From the NCBI GenBank assembly GCA_965204545.1, contig CBDBFA010000003.1:682001-746000 (forward strand): a stretch of 64,000 nt of DNA, written 5' to 3'. Shown in pieces: positions 42,987 through 51,010 of this stretch (its first letter is position 1; each line of letters begins with the position of its first letter). A program made the translations under genes and the position numbers. This DNA is from JAABVD01 sp965204545. Its GTDB lineage: Bacteria > Verrucomicrobiota > Verrucomicrobiia > Opitutales > UBA2995. The notes beneath the pieces were generated by a model. The model did no database searches, was not told the DNA's origin, and worked only from the letters and a program-made list of their open reading frames with translations.

Positions 42987-43523
42987 TCAACCGGCAGTCT
43001 TGCCCTCTTTGCGCCGGACGTATTCGCCAACGATTCTCACACCCTTACCCTTGTACGGCTCCGGAGGGCAGAACCTGCGAATAGAGGCGGCCACCTCACC
43101 CACGAGTTGTTTGTCGATACCCTCCACTTTGATCCTGGTATTGTCTTTGACCGTCACCTCGACCCCAACGGGAATCGGGTAGATGACCGGGTGCGAATAA
43201 CCCAGATTCATATCCAGCTTTCTGCCGCTGAGCACAGCCCTGAAACCCACACCCCTGATCTCCAGGTCCTTGTGGTAGCCATCCACCACACCCTTGACCA
43301 TGTTCGCTATTAGAGACCGGGCCGTGCCATGCATGCTGCGGGCAAACCGGGAGTTGTTCCTCGGCGCCACCGTTACCTGGGAATCGGTTTTTGCAATGGC
43401 CACCACATGCGGAAAGGCATGGGATAATTTGCCCCTTGGACCCTCCACCGCCACCGAGTTGTCCTCCACCGTGACCGTGACCTTGTCCGGAATTTCAACC
43501 GGCAACTTTCCAATTCTACTCAT
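42987..43523 (-). CDS. rplF: Large ribosomal subunit protein uL6
   Basis: 178 aa from MSRIGKLPVEIPDKV, the usual family start; 12 upstream codons overlap rpsH and are not used. Two similar alpha/beta halves; the C-terminal signature PEPYKGKGVRIVGEYVRRKE is intact. Confidence 0.98.
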   Translation of the reverse strand: MSRIGKLPVEIPDKVTVTVEDNSVAVEGPRGKLSHAFPHVVAIAKTDSQVTVAPRNNSRFARSMHGTARSLIANMVKGVVDGYHKDLEIRGVGFRAVLSGRKLDMNLGYSHPVIYPIPVGVEVTVKDNTRIKVEGIDKQLVGEVAASIRRFCPPEPYKGKGVRIVGEYVRRKEGKTAG

Positions 43524-43533
43524 CCTGTCCTCC

Positions 43534-43926
43534 TCACCAGACCGTGGCCACCATTTCACCGCCCAAATTTTGCCGACGGGCCTCCTGATCTGACATCAGA
43601 CCATGGGAGGTGGTCAAGATTCCCGCTCCCATCCCGCCCAGGACCTTGGGTATCTCATCGGAACCAAAATAGCGGCGGCGGCCCGGGCGGCTGAACCTAT
43701 GCAGTTCCGTAATGGCGGGTTGGCCATCGACGTATTTGAGCTCGATGGTCAGGTTTTTCCGGGGGCCGGCTGCCTTGGTTTCACTAAATCCCCGAATATA
43801 ACCGCATTCTTTCAAAATGCCGGCGATCCCTGCTTTCATTTTTGAATGCGGCACGGTGCAGGTCTGTTTCTTAACCTTCACTGCATTGCGGATTTGGGTT
43901 AGAAAATCTGCTATTGGATCGGTCAT
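43534..43926 (-). CDS. rpsH: Small ribosomal subunit protein uS8
   Basis: 130 aa. DPIADFLTQIRNAVKVKK at the N-terminus and the signature GGMGAGILTTSHGLMSDQEA at the C-terminus, a slight variation on the common GLGIAILSTS. Binds helix 21 of 16S rRNA. In E. coli it represses the spc operon at the rplE start; see the hairpin at 44846-44873. Confidence 0.98.
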   Translation of the reverse strand: MTDPIADFLTQIRNAVKVKKQTCTVPHSKMKAGIAGILKECGYIRGFSETKAAGPRKNLTIELKYVDGQPAITELHRFSRPGRRRYFGSDEIPKVLGGMGAGILTTSHGLMSDQEARRQNLGGEMVATVW

Positions 43927-43972
43927 GTTGCTGCTTTGCCGGATGCTATCCCTGCTTCAAACGGTGGACGTG

Positions 43973-44278
43973 TCACCAGGAGGATTTCGTGACCCCGGGT
44001 ATGCGGCCGGCCAAGGCGAGTTCGCGAAAGGTTATGCGGGACAGTCCGAACCGACCCATATAGGCGCGCGGACGGCCCGTGACAACGCAACGGTTGCGCA
44101 ACCGCACCGGAGAAGAGTTGCGGGGGAGTTGGGCCAATTTTCGCTGGGCCTGGAAAAATTCTTCGTCGCTGGCATCGGGATTGGCCAGAATCTTTTTCAA
44201 TTCGGCTCGCTGGGCCGCGTACTTGGCCACCAGGCGCTCACGCATTTTGTTTCGGTAGATAGCAGATTTTTTGGCCAT
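43973..44278 (-). CDS. rpsN: Small ribosomal subunit protein uS14 (zinc-free form)
   Basis: 101 aa, the long type without CxxC zinc pairs. SPVRLRNRCVVTGRPRAYMG and RFGLSRITFRELALAGRIPG are the conserved C-terminal core. 11 nt after rplE and 46 nt before rpsH. Confidence 0.97.
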   Translation of the reverse strand: MAKKSAIYRNKMRERLVAKYAAQRAELKKILANPDASDEEFFQAQRKLAQLPRNSSPVRLRNRCVVTGRPRAYMGRFGLSRITFRELALAGRIPGVTKSSW

Positions 44279-44289
44279 GGTAAAAAAGT

Positions 44290-44838
44290 TCAGGCGTTCG
44301 ATTTTCTAAAGGGCATCCCCAGCATGGTGAGCAATTCAAGCCCTTCCTCATCGGTTTTGGCCGAGGTGACGATACAGACATCGAGGCCGATGGTGTGCTT
44401 GTGGGTGTCCAAATTGATCTCCGGGAAAATGGTGTGGTCGGCGATGCCGAGACTGTAATTTCCCCGACCGTCCAATTTGTTGCGGATGCCCCGGAAATCC
44501 CGAATCAGGGGAAGGGACACCGAAATCATGCGGTAGAGGAATTCCCACATCTGGTTTCCCCGCAAGGTAACCTTTACCCCGATGGGCATGCCGGTACGCA
44601 ACTTGAAATTGGATACGCTCTTGCGAGCACGGGTGATGACCGGTCTTTGCCCGGCAATCAGGGCCATATCTTTGGCCACGTCGTTGATCACGCTCTTGTC
44701 CTTGGTGGTGCTCACCCCCGAGTTGAGAACGATTTTCTCGACCTTCGCCACCTGAAGCTTGTTCTTCAACTGGCGGGTTTTCATCAGTTCCGGAACAATC
44801 TCCTGGTTATAATGGGCTTTTAAACTGGGTTGGTTCAT
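44290..44838 (-). CDS. rplE: Large ribosomal subunit protein uL5
   Basis: 182 aa. KLQVAKVEKIVLNSGVST, RARKSVSNFKLRTGMPIGVK and DFRGIRNKLDGRGNYSLGI are typical; it binds 5S rRNA. Unlike its neighbours it is preceded by a long gap (98 nt), with a perfect 8-bp hairpin ending 7 nt before the ATG and no obvious Shine-Dalgarno. Confidence 0.98.
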   Translation of the reverse strand: MNQPSLKAHYNQEIVPELMKTRQLKNKLQVAKVEKIVLNSGVSTTKDKSVINDVAKDMALIAGQRPVITRARKSVSNFKLRTGMPIGVKVTLRGNQMWEFLYRMISVSLPLIRDFRGIRNKLDGRGNYSLGIADHTIFPEINLDTHKHTIGLDVCIVTSAKTDEEGLELLTMLGMPFRKSNA

Positions 44839-44845
44839 GGTTTAT

Positions 44846-44873
44846 ACCGGGCAATTTAACGAGGCTGCCCGGT
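44846..44873 (-). promoter_or_regulatory. Hairpin directly upstream of rplE
   Basis: ACCGGGCA and TGCCCGGT form a perfect 8-bp stem with a 12-nt loop in the rplX-rplE gap, placed over the ribosome-binding region of rplE. In E. coli the S8 repressor site of the spc operon is at this same place. Similarity to the S8-binding helix has not been shown here. Confidence 0.55.
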
Positions 44874-44936
44874 TGAGCCAATGGGAAAAACGTTGGACAA
44901 AGACAATTTCAAATGGGGTTGGCAAGCCTTAGTGGT

Positions 44937-45194
44937 TTATTTTTTCAATTGGCGGGCGTTGTAACGGGACTCCCTCATAAGATTTGACACGTGGATGCTG
45001 GCCTCGCGCTCGATGATGCCCCCCGACTGAGGGTCATTGGGGTTGGTCGGCTTTTGGTGGCGATGGACCATATTGAGGCCTTCGACCAAAGCTCTCTGCC
45101 TATTTTTGACCAGTTGAAGCACTTTGCCGGATTTGCCTTTTTGGCTTCCGCTTATGACAACAACCATGTCTCCGGTTTTGATGTGACTTTTCAT
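44937..45194 (-). CDS. rplX: Large ribosomal subunit protein uL24
   Basis: 85 aa, a compact form. KTGDMVVVISGSQKGKSGKV is the KOW motif and VEGLNMVHRHQKP follows. The ATG overlaps the rplN stop as TAATG, so the two are coupled. An unusually long gap to rplE follows. Confidence 0.97.
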   Translation of the reverse strand: MKSHIKTGDMVVVISGSQKGKSGKVLQLVKNRQRALVEGLNMVHRHQKPTNPNDPQSGGIIEREASIHVSNLMRESRYNARQLKK

Positions 45195-45559
45195 TACAGT
45201 ACCTCCGGCGCCAGGGAAATTATCTTCATGAAACGCTTGAGGCGCAGTTCGCGCGCTACCGGCCCGAAGATGCGGGTGCCCCGGGGATTTCTGTTGGCAT
45301 CGATCAGCACGATAGCATTGCTGTCAAATCGGAGGTAGCTGCCGTCGGGGCGGCGAATCGGGGCTTTCGTCCTGACCACCACGGCCCGGACTACTTCACC
45401 CTTTTTAACCGAAGCGTCGGTGGAGCTTTCCTTTATGTTGACCACGATGATATCGCCGATGCCGGCCGATTTCTTCAATTGGCCCAAACGGCGAATCATG
45501 GTGGCCTTCTTGGCCCCCGTGTTGTCGGCAATTTCCAGTCTGCTCAATAATTGGATCAC
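45194..45559 (-). CDS. rplN: Large ribosomal subunit protein uL14
   Basis: 121 aa. MIQLLSRLEIADNTGAKKAT, DIIVVNIKESSTDASVKKGE and IFGPVARELRLKRFMKIISL are diagnostic. Contributes to the subunit interface. 27 nt after rpsQ. Confidence 0.98.
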   Translation of the reverse strand: MIQLLSRLEIADNTGAKKATMIRRLGQLKKSAGIGDIIVVNIKESSTDASVKKGEVVRAVVVRTKAPIRRPDGSYLRFDSNAIVLIDANRNPRGTRIFGPVARELRLKRFMKIISLAPEVL

Positions 45560-45586
45560 GGCGAACTATTCTCTCCTTTCTGCTCT

Positions 45587-45856
45587 CTAGTCGAGTGGAG
45601 GTGCGGCTTCGAGAATGCGCGTGGTGCGCCAGCGCTTCAACTTGCTCAAGGGCCGGGTTTCCATGATTTCGACTTTGTCACCGGGCTTGGTCTCGTTCCT
45701 CTCGTCGTGGGCGTGAAGGACGGTTTTCCGGTTGATCACCTTTTGAAACCGAGGGTGAGGAATCTTGTAGGCGACAGTAACCTTGATAGATTTGTCACCC
45801 GTTTTACTCGTCACAACTCCTTGCAATCGTTTGCGTTTATTTCTCGTTTGGCCCAT
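45587..45856 (-). CDS. rpsQ: Small ribosomal subunit protein uS17
   Basis: 89 aa. RKRLQGVVTSKTGDKSIKVT and the conserved GDKVEIMETRPLSKLKRWR signature identify it. Primary 16S rRNA binder. 15 nt after rpmC. Confidence 0.97.
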   Translation of the reverse strand: MGQTRNKRKRLQGVVTSKTGDKSIKVTVAYKIPHPRFQKVINRKTVLHAHDERNETKPGDKVEIMETRPLSKLKRWRTTRILEAAPPLD

Positions 45857-45871
45857 TGCTTCCTTCCTGGT

Positions 45872-46072
45872 TTATTGAGCTGTGGCGACCGCCCGCTCCT
45901 TGATTATGGTTTTCAAGCGGGCAATTTCACGGCGCAACTCGCTCAGTTCATGGGTCTTTTCAACTTGCCCGGACTGCTTGCGCAAGCGCAAGTTTAACAG
46001 TTCCTGCCGCGTATCGCGCAGCATTTTCTCAATTTCCTGATGGGAAAGATTTCTGATTTCCTCGGCCTTCAT
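45872..46072 (-). CDS. rpmC: Large ribosomal subunit protein uL29
   Basis: 66 aa from the ATG at 46072 (MKAEEIRNLSHQEIEKML); a longer open frame overlapping rplP is rejected. Two long helices with RQELLNLRLRKQSGQVEKTH, the L29 signature. Near the peptide exit tunnel. Confidence 0.96.
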   Translation of the reverse strand: MKAEEIRNLSHQEIEKMLRDTRQELLNLRLRKQSGQVEKTHELSELRREIARLKTIIKERAVATAQ

Positions 46073-46083
46073 GATTCCATTGC

Positions 46084-46500
46084 TCACTCTACCTCCCGCG
46101 AAACGAACCGGCACCGGCAAGGCAACTTGGTATCGGCCAGGCGCAACCCGGCCCGGGCCAGAGATACGGGGACTCCGCCAACTTCGAAGAGAATGGTTCC
46201 CGGTTTGACCGGTGCCACCCAACGTTCCACGGCGCCCTTTCCTTTGCCCATGCGGGTTTCCAGGGGTTTTTTGGTAATGGGTTTATGGGGAAAGATGCGA
46301 ATCCACACTTTTCCCTTCCTTTTGAGGTGGCGGGTAACGGCAACCCGCGCCGCCTCGATCTGGGCCGAAGTAATGGAGGCGCGCTCCAGCGACTGCATAC
46401 CGAAATCGCCAAAGGCCAGGGAATTACCTCGCTGGGCTTTGCCCTTGATCCGCCCCTTTTGTTGTTTGCGGTATTTTGTTCTGGATGGAAGTAAGGCCAT
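46084..46500 (-). CDS. rplP: Large ribosomal subunit protein uL16
   Basis: 138 aa. LLPSRTKYRKQQKGRIKGKA at the N-terminus, KVWIRIFPHKPITKKPLETR and GKGKGAVERWVAPVKPGTIL are the family signatures. 3 nt after rpsC. Confidence 0.98.
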   Translation of the reverse strand: MALLPSRTKYRKQQKGRIKGKAQRGNSLAFGDFGMQSLERASITSAQIEAARVAVTRHLKRKGKVWIRIFPHKPITKKPLETRMGKGKGAVERWVAPVKPGTILFEVGGVPVSLARAGLRLADTKLPCRCRFVSREVE

Positions 46501-46503
46501 AAT

Positions 46504-47157
46504 TCAAATCCGACTCCGTTTAAATGAATCTGTTTTTTCCCCTTCTTTGAGCAGCCAGCACTTTACACCGATCACCCCGTACACGGTACGGGCTTCGGCA
46601 AAACCGTAATCGATATCCTCCCGCAGGGTATGCAAGGGGATGCGGCCCATCTTCACCATTTCGGCACGGGCAATATCCGCCCCGCCCAATCGACCGGCCA
46701 CGCGAATCTTTATCCCTTCCGCCCCAAGACTATGGGCAATTTGCACGGCCTTCTTCATGGCGCGGCGAAAGGATATGCGGCGCTCCAATTGCAGGGCCAC
46801 GTTTTCGGCAACCAACTGGGCCTCCAATTCGGGCTTCTTGATTTCCTGGATGTCCAACAATACCTCGCGGTTCATCAACTTGTAGAGGTGGACCTTGAGT
46901 TTATCCAGCTCCTGTCCCTTGCGGCCAATGACGATTCCCGGCCGAGCCGTGTAGATCTTTACACGGATCCGGTTGGAAGCCCTCTCGATGAAAACTCGCG
47001 GAACCGAGGCATATTTGAGCCTTTCCGCCAGGGCCATGCGAATCTTGTGATCGTCTTCCAGGAACCGACTGAAATTTTTCTTATCCGCGTACCAGCGGGA
47101 TTGCCAGTTGCGGCGAACGGCTAGTCGGAATCCGATTGGATGTGTTTTTTGTCCCAT
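46504..47157 (-). CDS. rpsC: Small ribosomal subunit protein uS3
   Basis: 217 aa. GQKTHPIGFRLAVRRNWQSR start, KH domain with IYTARPGIVIGRKGQELDKL, and the C-terminal signature GRLGGADIARAEMVKMGRIP. Part of the mRNA entry channel. 18 nt after rplV. Confidence 0.98.
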   Translation of the reverse strand: MGQKTHPIGFRLAVRRNWQSRWYADKKNFSRFLEDDHKIRMALAERLKYASVPRVFIERASNRIRVKIYTARPGIVIGRKGQELDKLKVHLYKLMNREVLLDIQEIKKPELEAQLVAENVALQLERRISFRRAMKKAVQIAHSLGAEGIKIRVAGRLGGADIARAEMVKMGRIPLHTLREDIDYGFAEARTVYGVIGVKCWLLKEGEKTDSFKRSRI

Positions 47158-47175
47158 GAGGAGGTGTGTCAGCGA

Positions 47176-47511
47176 TTAGTCTTCATCCGAGAGAACGATG
47201 CGGATGTGGCTGGTTCTCTTTTTGATGGGTTTGGCCGAGCCGCGAGCCCCGGCGCGAAAACGTTTCAAGGTCGGTCCTTGTTCGATCACGGCTTTGGATA
47301 TGATCAGATCATCACCCACCCGGTTATGGTTATTTTCCACATTGGCGATGGCGGAGTGCAAGGTCTTTGCCACCAACCGGGCGGATTTACGCGGAATAAA
47401 CTGGAGCAGTTCTTGCGCTTCCCCTGCGCGCAAGCCCTGAATCTCCCGGGTGATTTCATGGGCCTTCTTCGGGGATAGGCGAACGTATTTGGTGAGGGCC
47501 TGGACTTCCAT
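47176..47511 (-). CDS. rplV: Large ribosomal subunit protein uL22
   Basis: 111 aa. YVRLSPKKAHEITREIQGLR, ANVENNHNRVGDDLIISKAV and the beta-hairpin loop RFRAGARGSAKPIKKRTSHI that reaches into the exit tunnel. Starts 3 nt after an exported protein gene that interrupts the normal rpsS-rplV pairing. Confidence 0.97.
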   Translation of the reverse strand: MEVQALTKYVRLSPKKAHEITREIQGLRAGEAQELLQFIPRKSARLVAKTLHSAIANVENNHNRVGDDLIISKAVIEQGPTLKRFRAGARGSAKPIKKRTSHIRIVLSDED

Positions 47512-47514
47512 GGA

Positions 47515-47865
47515 TCAAATAGGTTTGAATTTTCTTAGTTTTGCAGTGGCCTCATCCCCAATCGCAAGCGTTTTTTCGGGCTCGAGAGCCGTGATCAAGG
47601 CCACTGCACACTTTTCTTCGACCCGGGTAAGGAGCAACTCCCCCACCCTTCGGCCATTGCTGAAAACGGATAAAACCATGCCGGGGACCAACTCTTGTTC
47701 AAGGCCTCCGTTGATGCCGATCAGATCGGTCAGGTCCCCCTGTTCAATGACCTGCACTACCAACTCCCCATCGCGGCCGGGGGTCTCCGCCTGCAAGGTG
47801 GCGCAAAACGCCCCCCACGCCAGGCTGGCCGCCAAAACCGGTGATAAGCAAAGTTTCCCTTTCAT
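47515..47865 (-). CDS. Exported protein of unknown function inside the S10 cluster
   Basis: 116 aa. Signal peptide of about 26 residues (LSPVLAASLAWGAFCATLQA). The mature part is a small all-beta-looking domain: LVVQVIEQGDLTDLIGINGG, VPGMVLSVFSNGRRVGELLL and VALITALEPEKTLAIGDEA, resembling the G-x-x-x-x-G-M-x-L-x-V pattern of FlgT-C-like barrels. Not a ribosomal protein. It lies 9 nt after rpsS and 3 nt before rplV, so it must be co-transcribed with both. Function unknown. Confidence 0.75.
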   Translation of the reverse strand: MKGKLCLSPVLAASLAWGAFCATLQAETPGRDGELVVQVIEQGDLTDLIGINGGLEQELVPGMVLSVFSNGRRVGELLLTRVEEKCAVALITALEPEKTLAIGDEATAKLRKFKPI

Positions 47866-47874
47866 GGCACAGGA

Positions 47875-48144
47875 TTATTTTTTGGTGTGGGAACCGTGAC
47901 CCCTGAAGGTGCGGGTGGGGGCGAATTCTCCCAACTTGTGCCCCACCATGTTTTCCGTGATGTAGACTGGGAGAAAGGCCCGGCCGTTGTGCACGCTGAC
48001 GGTGAGGCCGATGAAGTCCGGGGTAATGGTGGAGCGACGGGACCAGGTTTTGATCGGTTTACGGGAACTCGCCTTTTGGGCCGCCTCCACCCTGTCCATC
48101 AACTTCGGATCGACAAAATAGCCTTTTTTTTGGGAACGCGCCAT
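47875..48144 (-). CDS. rpsS: Small ribosomal subunit protein uS19
   Basis: 89 aa. RKPIKTWSRRSTITPDFIGL and VGHKLGEFAPTRTFRGHGSH are the family signatures. 5 nt after rplB, 9 nt before the exported protein gene. Confidence 0.98.
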   Translation of the reverse strand: MARSQKKGYFVDPKLMDRVEAAQKASSRKPIKTWSRRSTITPDFIGLTVSVHNGRAFLPVYITENMVGHKLGEFAPTRTFRGHGSHTKK

Positions 48145-48149
48145 TGGGA

Positions 48150-48992
48150 TTATCGCTTGAATTTCTTACCGTTACGGTTGACCAGAATAAACTTGTTAGT
48201 GGTTTTCGACTTCTTCCGGGTGGGAAATCCTTTGGCCAATTGGCCCCAGGGCGACATGGGATGCCCTCCGCCGGAAGTGCGACCTTCCCCTCCCCCCATG
48301 GGGTGATCCACGGGGTTCATGGCCACACCGCGGACGCGGGGACGGCGGCCCAGCCAACGGGACCGACCGGCCTTTCCTTTGGACCGATACTGGTGTTGGG
48401 AGTTGCCCACTTCACCAATGGTGGCCCGACATTTCTTGTTGATCAGGCGAATTTCTCCACTTGGCATTTTGAGGGTGGCGTATTTCTCATCCATACCCAT
48501 AAGTTGTGCAGCTGTGCCGGCTGACCGGGCGATCTGACCTCCCTTTCCGGGGATCAATTCAATATTGTGAACCTTGGTGGCCGGGGGAATATTGGCCAGG
48601 CGGATCGAGTTTCCGGGGCGGATGCTGCGCTGGGTATCCGAAGCGATGACCTGGTCTCCCTCCCGCAAGCCGCGTGGAGCCAGAATATAGCGTTTCTCCC
48701 CGTCGGCATAGGCCAGAAGGGCGAGGTTTGCCGAGCGATTGGGATCATATTGGATACTTTGGATCTTGGCCGGAATATCCAACTTTTCTCTGCGGAAGTC
48801 GATTATCCGTATGTGACGCTTGTGGCCCCCTCCGCGACGGCGGGACGTTATGCGGCCATAGGCGTTGCGTCCAGCGGAACTCTTCTTGTGCAGGGTCAGG
48901 CGCTTCAAGGGCTTATCCTTGGAAAGATCCTGCTTGTTCTGTTTGAGAAAGCGCTGGCTGGGCGTTACGGGTTTTTTATCTACGATGGGCAT
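48150..48992 (-). CDS. rplB: Large ribosomal subunit protein uL2
   Basis: 280 aa. KKSSAGRNAYGRITSRRRGG, RIIDFRREKLDIPAKIQSIQ and the C-terminal GVAMNPVDHPMGGGEGRTSG loop with the conserved His near the peptidyl transferase centre. Confidence 0.98.
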   Translation of the reverse strand: MPIVDKKPVTPSQRFLKQNKQDLSKDKPLKRLTLHKKSSAGRNAYGRITSRRRGGGHKRHIRIIDFRREKLDIPAKIQSIQYDPNRSANLALLAYADGEKRYILAPRGLREGDQVIASDTQRSIRPGNSIRLANIPPATKVHNIELIPGKGGQIARSAGTAAQLMGMDEKYATLKMPSGEIRLINKKCRATIGEVGNSQHQYRSKGKAGRSRWLGRRPRVRGVAMNPVDHPMGGGEGRTSGGGHPMSPWGQLAKGFPTRKKSKTTNKFILVNRNGKKFKR

Positions 48993-49009
48993 GATGGGAA
49001 AACTCGCGG

Positions 49010-49300
49010 TTATATGATTTCGATGACATCCCCTTTCTTGAGGGTCACGATTGCCCGTTTTGAAGAGGCCTTCCGACCAAACTTGCCCCGCCGCCTCAGG
49101 TCCGATTTGCGCTTGCCTTTACGGTTCATGGTGTTCACGCGGGTAACCGATACGTCGAAGGTTTTTTCCACGGCGTGTTTAATGTTGATCCTGTCGGCGT
49201 CGGGATGGACCGAAAAGGTGTACTGCCCCAGATGGGAGGACAGAATATTCGATTTTTCCGTGATGCTGAAATCTATTAAAATCTGGTCGGGCCGTTTCAT
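49010..49300 (-). CDS. rplW: Large ribosomal subunit protein uL23
   Basis: 96 aa. DFSITEKSNILSSHLGQYTF and INIKHAVEKTFDVSVTRVNT are typical. Binding platform for trigger factor and SRP at the exit. The ATG overlaps the rplD stop as TGATG. Confidence 0.97.
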   Translation of the reverse strand: MKRPDQILIDFSITEKSNILSSHLGQYTFSVHPDADRINIKHAVEKTFDVSVTRVNTMNRKGKRKSDLRRRGKFGRKASSKRAIVTLKKGDVIEII

Positions 49301-49935
49301 CAGTTGTCTGCCTCCATTCGATTCAGAACCGTTTCCAAACCTGCCTTGGAAATGAGTATGGTGTCGTAGAGGGAAAGCTGCAGCGGATTCAGATAGGGGG
49401 CTTCTTCCAAATCCACCGCCGCGAGGTTGCGGGAAGCCAAAACCACCAATTCCTGGAACTTCTTGTCCACCATGAGAATCGAACCCCGTTCCGGAACGAT
49501 CCGTTTGAGAATATTCACCATGAGCCGGGTCTTGGCCTGGGGAACGGCAAATTCTTCGATGACGAGCAAGGATCCATCTGCGGCGCGGTCGGACAGGGCT
49601 CGCCGGAAGGCCAGAGCCTTCACTTTTTTGTTAACCTTCTTGCCGAAATTGCGCGGTTTGGGGCCCATGGCTGCCCCGCCGCCCACCAGGATGGGGGAAC
49701 GACGGCTTCCTTGGCGGGCCATACCGGTGCCTTTTTGGCGAAAAGGCTTCCTTCCGCCGCCGGAAACCTGAGCCCGCGTTTTGCTGCTGGCGGTGCCTTG
49801 ACGGTTATTGGACCGGATCGCGGTGATGACTTCTTTCAAGGCCTGGAGGCCTTTGCCGTCCTCGAAGGCGGGTACGCTATCGAATTCTTCCAAGCCATTG
49901 GAAGATCCATCCGAATTGTAGGTTTTCAATTGCAT
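49300..49935 (-). CDS. rplD: Large ribosomal subunit protein uL4
   Basis: 211 aa. SSKTRAQVSGGGRKPFRQKG and TGMARQGSRRSPILVGGGAA form the tunnel loop region; FRRALSDRAADGSLLVIEEF follows. In E. coli L4 autoregulates the S10 operon; no such leader is evident here. Confidence 0.97.
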   Translation of the reverse strand: MQLKTYNSDGSSNGLEEFDSVPAFEDGKGLQALKEVITAIRSNNRQGTASSKTRAQVSGGGRKPFRQKGTGMARQGSRRSPILVGGGAAMGPKPRNFGKKVNKKVKALAFRRALSDRAADGSLLVIEEFAVPQAKTRLMVNILKRIVPERGSILMVDKKFQELVVLASRNLAAVDLEEAPYLNPLQLSLYDTILISKAGLETVLNRMEADN

Positions 49936-49949
49936 GATCCCCTTTCCTT

Positions 49950-50597
49950 TCAGCTCGTTTGGGCCGCCCGGTCCTTTTTGGCGCTGCGCACCAGGATCCG
50001 GGCGCCGTTGTGCCCCGGCACGCTCCCCTTGATCAGAATGAGATTCTTATCCGGGTAAGTTTTAACCACGAGCAGGTTTTGTACGGTGCGGCGCTTGTTT
50101 CCCATTTGTCCGGGCATGATTTGACCTTTGAACACCCGGCCCGGGTCCTGGCATAATCCGATGGATCCCACCCTCCGGTGAAACATGGAGCCATGTGAGG
50201 CGGGTCCGCCCTTGGTATTCCAGCGTTTGACCACACCCTGGAATCCGCGGCCCTTGGTTACGCCTATTACATCGACTTTGCTGCCTTCGGCAAAACCGGA
50301 TACGGTCAAGGTATCGCCCACCGCATAAGCCGGTTCGCCCTCACACCTGACTTCCTTGAGTTGGGAAAGCCCGGTCAAAGACGCTTTTTTGAGATGACCC
50401 TCCTGGGCTGCACTCATGTTTTTGGCCTTTTTCCCCACGTAACCGATTTGCAAGGCGTTCAGCCCATCGGTGGCTTCCGTTTTGACCTGGGTGACGGGAC
50501 ATGGCCCGGCTTCGATAACGGTGACCGGGATCAGACGGTTTTCACCGTCATAGACCTGGGTCATTCCTAGTTTTTTTCCGAAAAGGGTGTGTAACAT
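49950..50597 (-). CDS. rplC: Large ribosomal subunit protein uL3
   Basis: 215 aa. GKKLGMTQVYDGENRLIPVT start, FQGVVKRWNTKGGPASHGSM and the PGRVFKGQIMPGQMGNKRRT signature with the Gln that is methylated in some bacteria. Preceded by a 96-nt gap after rpsJ in which no clear structure was found. Confidence 0.98.
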   Translation of the reverse strand: MLHTLFGKKLGMTQVYDGENRLIPVTVIEAGPCPVTQVKTEATDGLNALQIGYVGKKAKNMSAAQEGHLKKASLTGLSQLKEVRCEGEPAYAVGDTLTVSGFAEGSKVDVIGVTKGRGFQGVVKRWNTKGGPASHGSMFHRRVGSIGLCQDPGRVFKGQIMPGQMGNKRRTVQNLLVVKTYPDKNLILIKGSVPGHNGARILVRSAKKDRAAQTS

Positions 50598-50693
50598 CGT
50601 TCTAAGCGGTAGGGGGAACCGGGGCTCCGTTTATTGGATAGACCTACGTTAGCGGTTAATGGGAAAAAGTATCTGGCTCCGACTCGATAAGGG

Positions 50694-51002
50694 TTATACG
50701 TTAATAGATATATCCACCCCGGAGGGAAGGTTCAATTTCTTCAACTCGTCCACCGTTTGGGAAGTGGGCTCGATTATGTCGATCAAGCGCTTGTGGGTGC
50801 GGATTTCAAACTGCTCCATCGATTTCTTATCCACGTGAGGCGAACGGTTCACGGAAAACTTTTCAATGTGTACGGGGAGCGGAACCGGACCCGCCACCCG
50901 GGCCCCGGAACGCTTTGCCGTGTCTACAATGTCCCTGGCTGAGGAATCGATGACTCGGAAATCGAATCCTTTGAGTTTTATTCTTATCCTCTGGCCGGAC
51001 AT
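50694..51002 (-). CDS. rpsJ: Small ribosomal subunit protein uS10
   Basis: 102 aa. QRIRIKLKGFDFRVIDSSAR, AGPVPLPVHIEKFSVNRSPH and EQFEIRTHKRLIDIIEPTSQ are diagnostic. It follows fusA after 8 nt; the tuf gene that often sits between them is not present. Confidence 0.98.
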   Translation of the reverse strand: MSGQRIRIKLKGFDFRVIDSSARDIVDTAKRSGARVAGPVPLPVHIEKFSVNRSPHVDKKSMEQFEIRTHKRLIDIIEPTSQTVDELKKLNLPSGVDISINV

Positions 51003-51010
51003 GGTGAAAA

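Noticed and set aside
50598..50693. S10-type leader controlling rplC
   Set aside because: The gap lies after rpsJ and shows no convincing long hairpin or poly-T tract.
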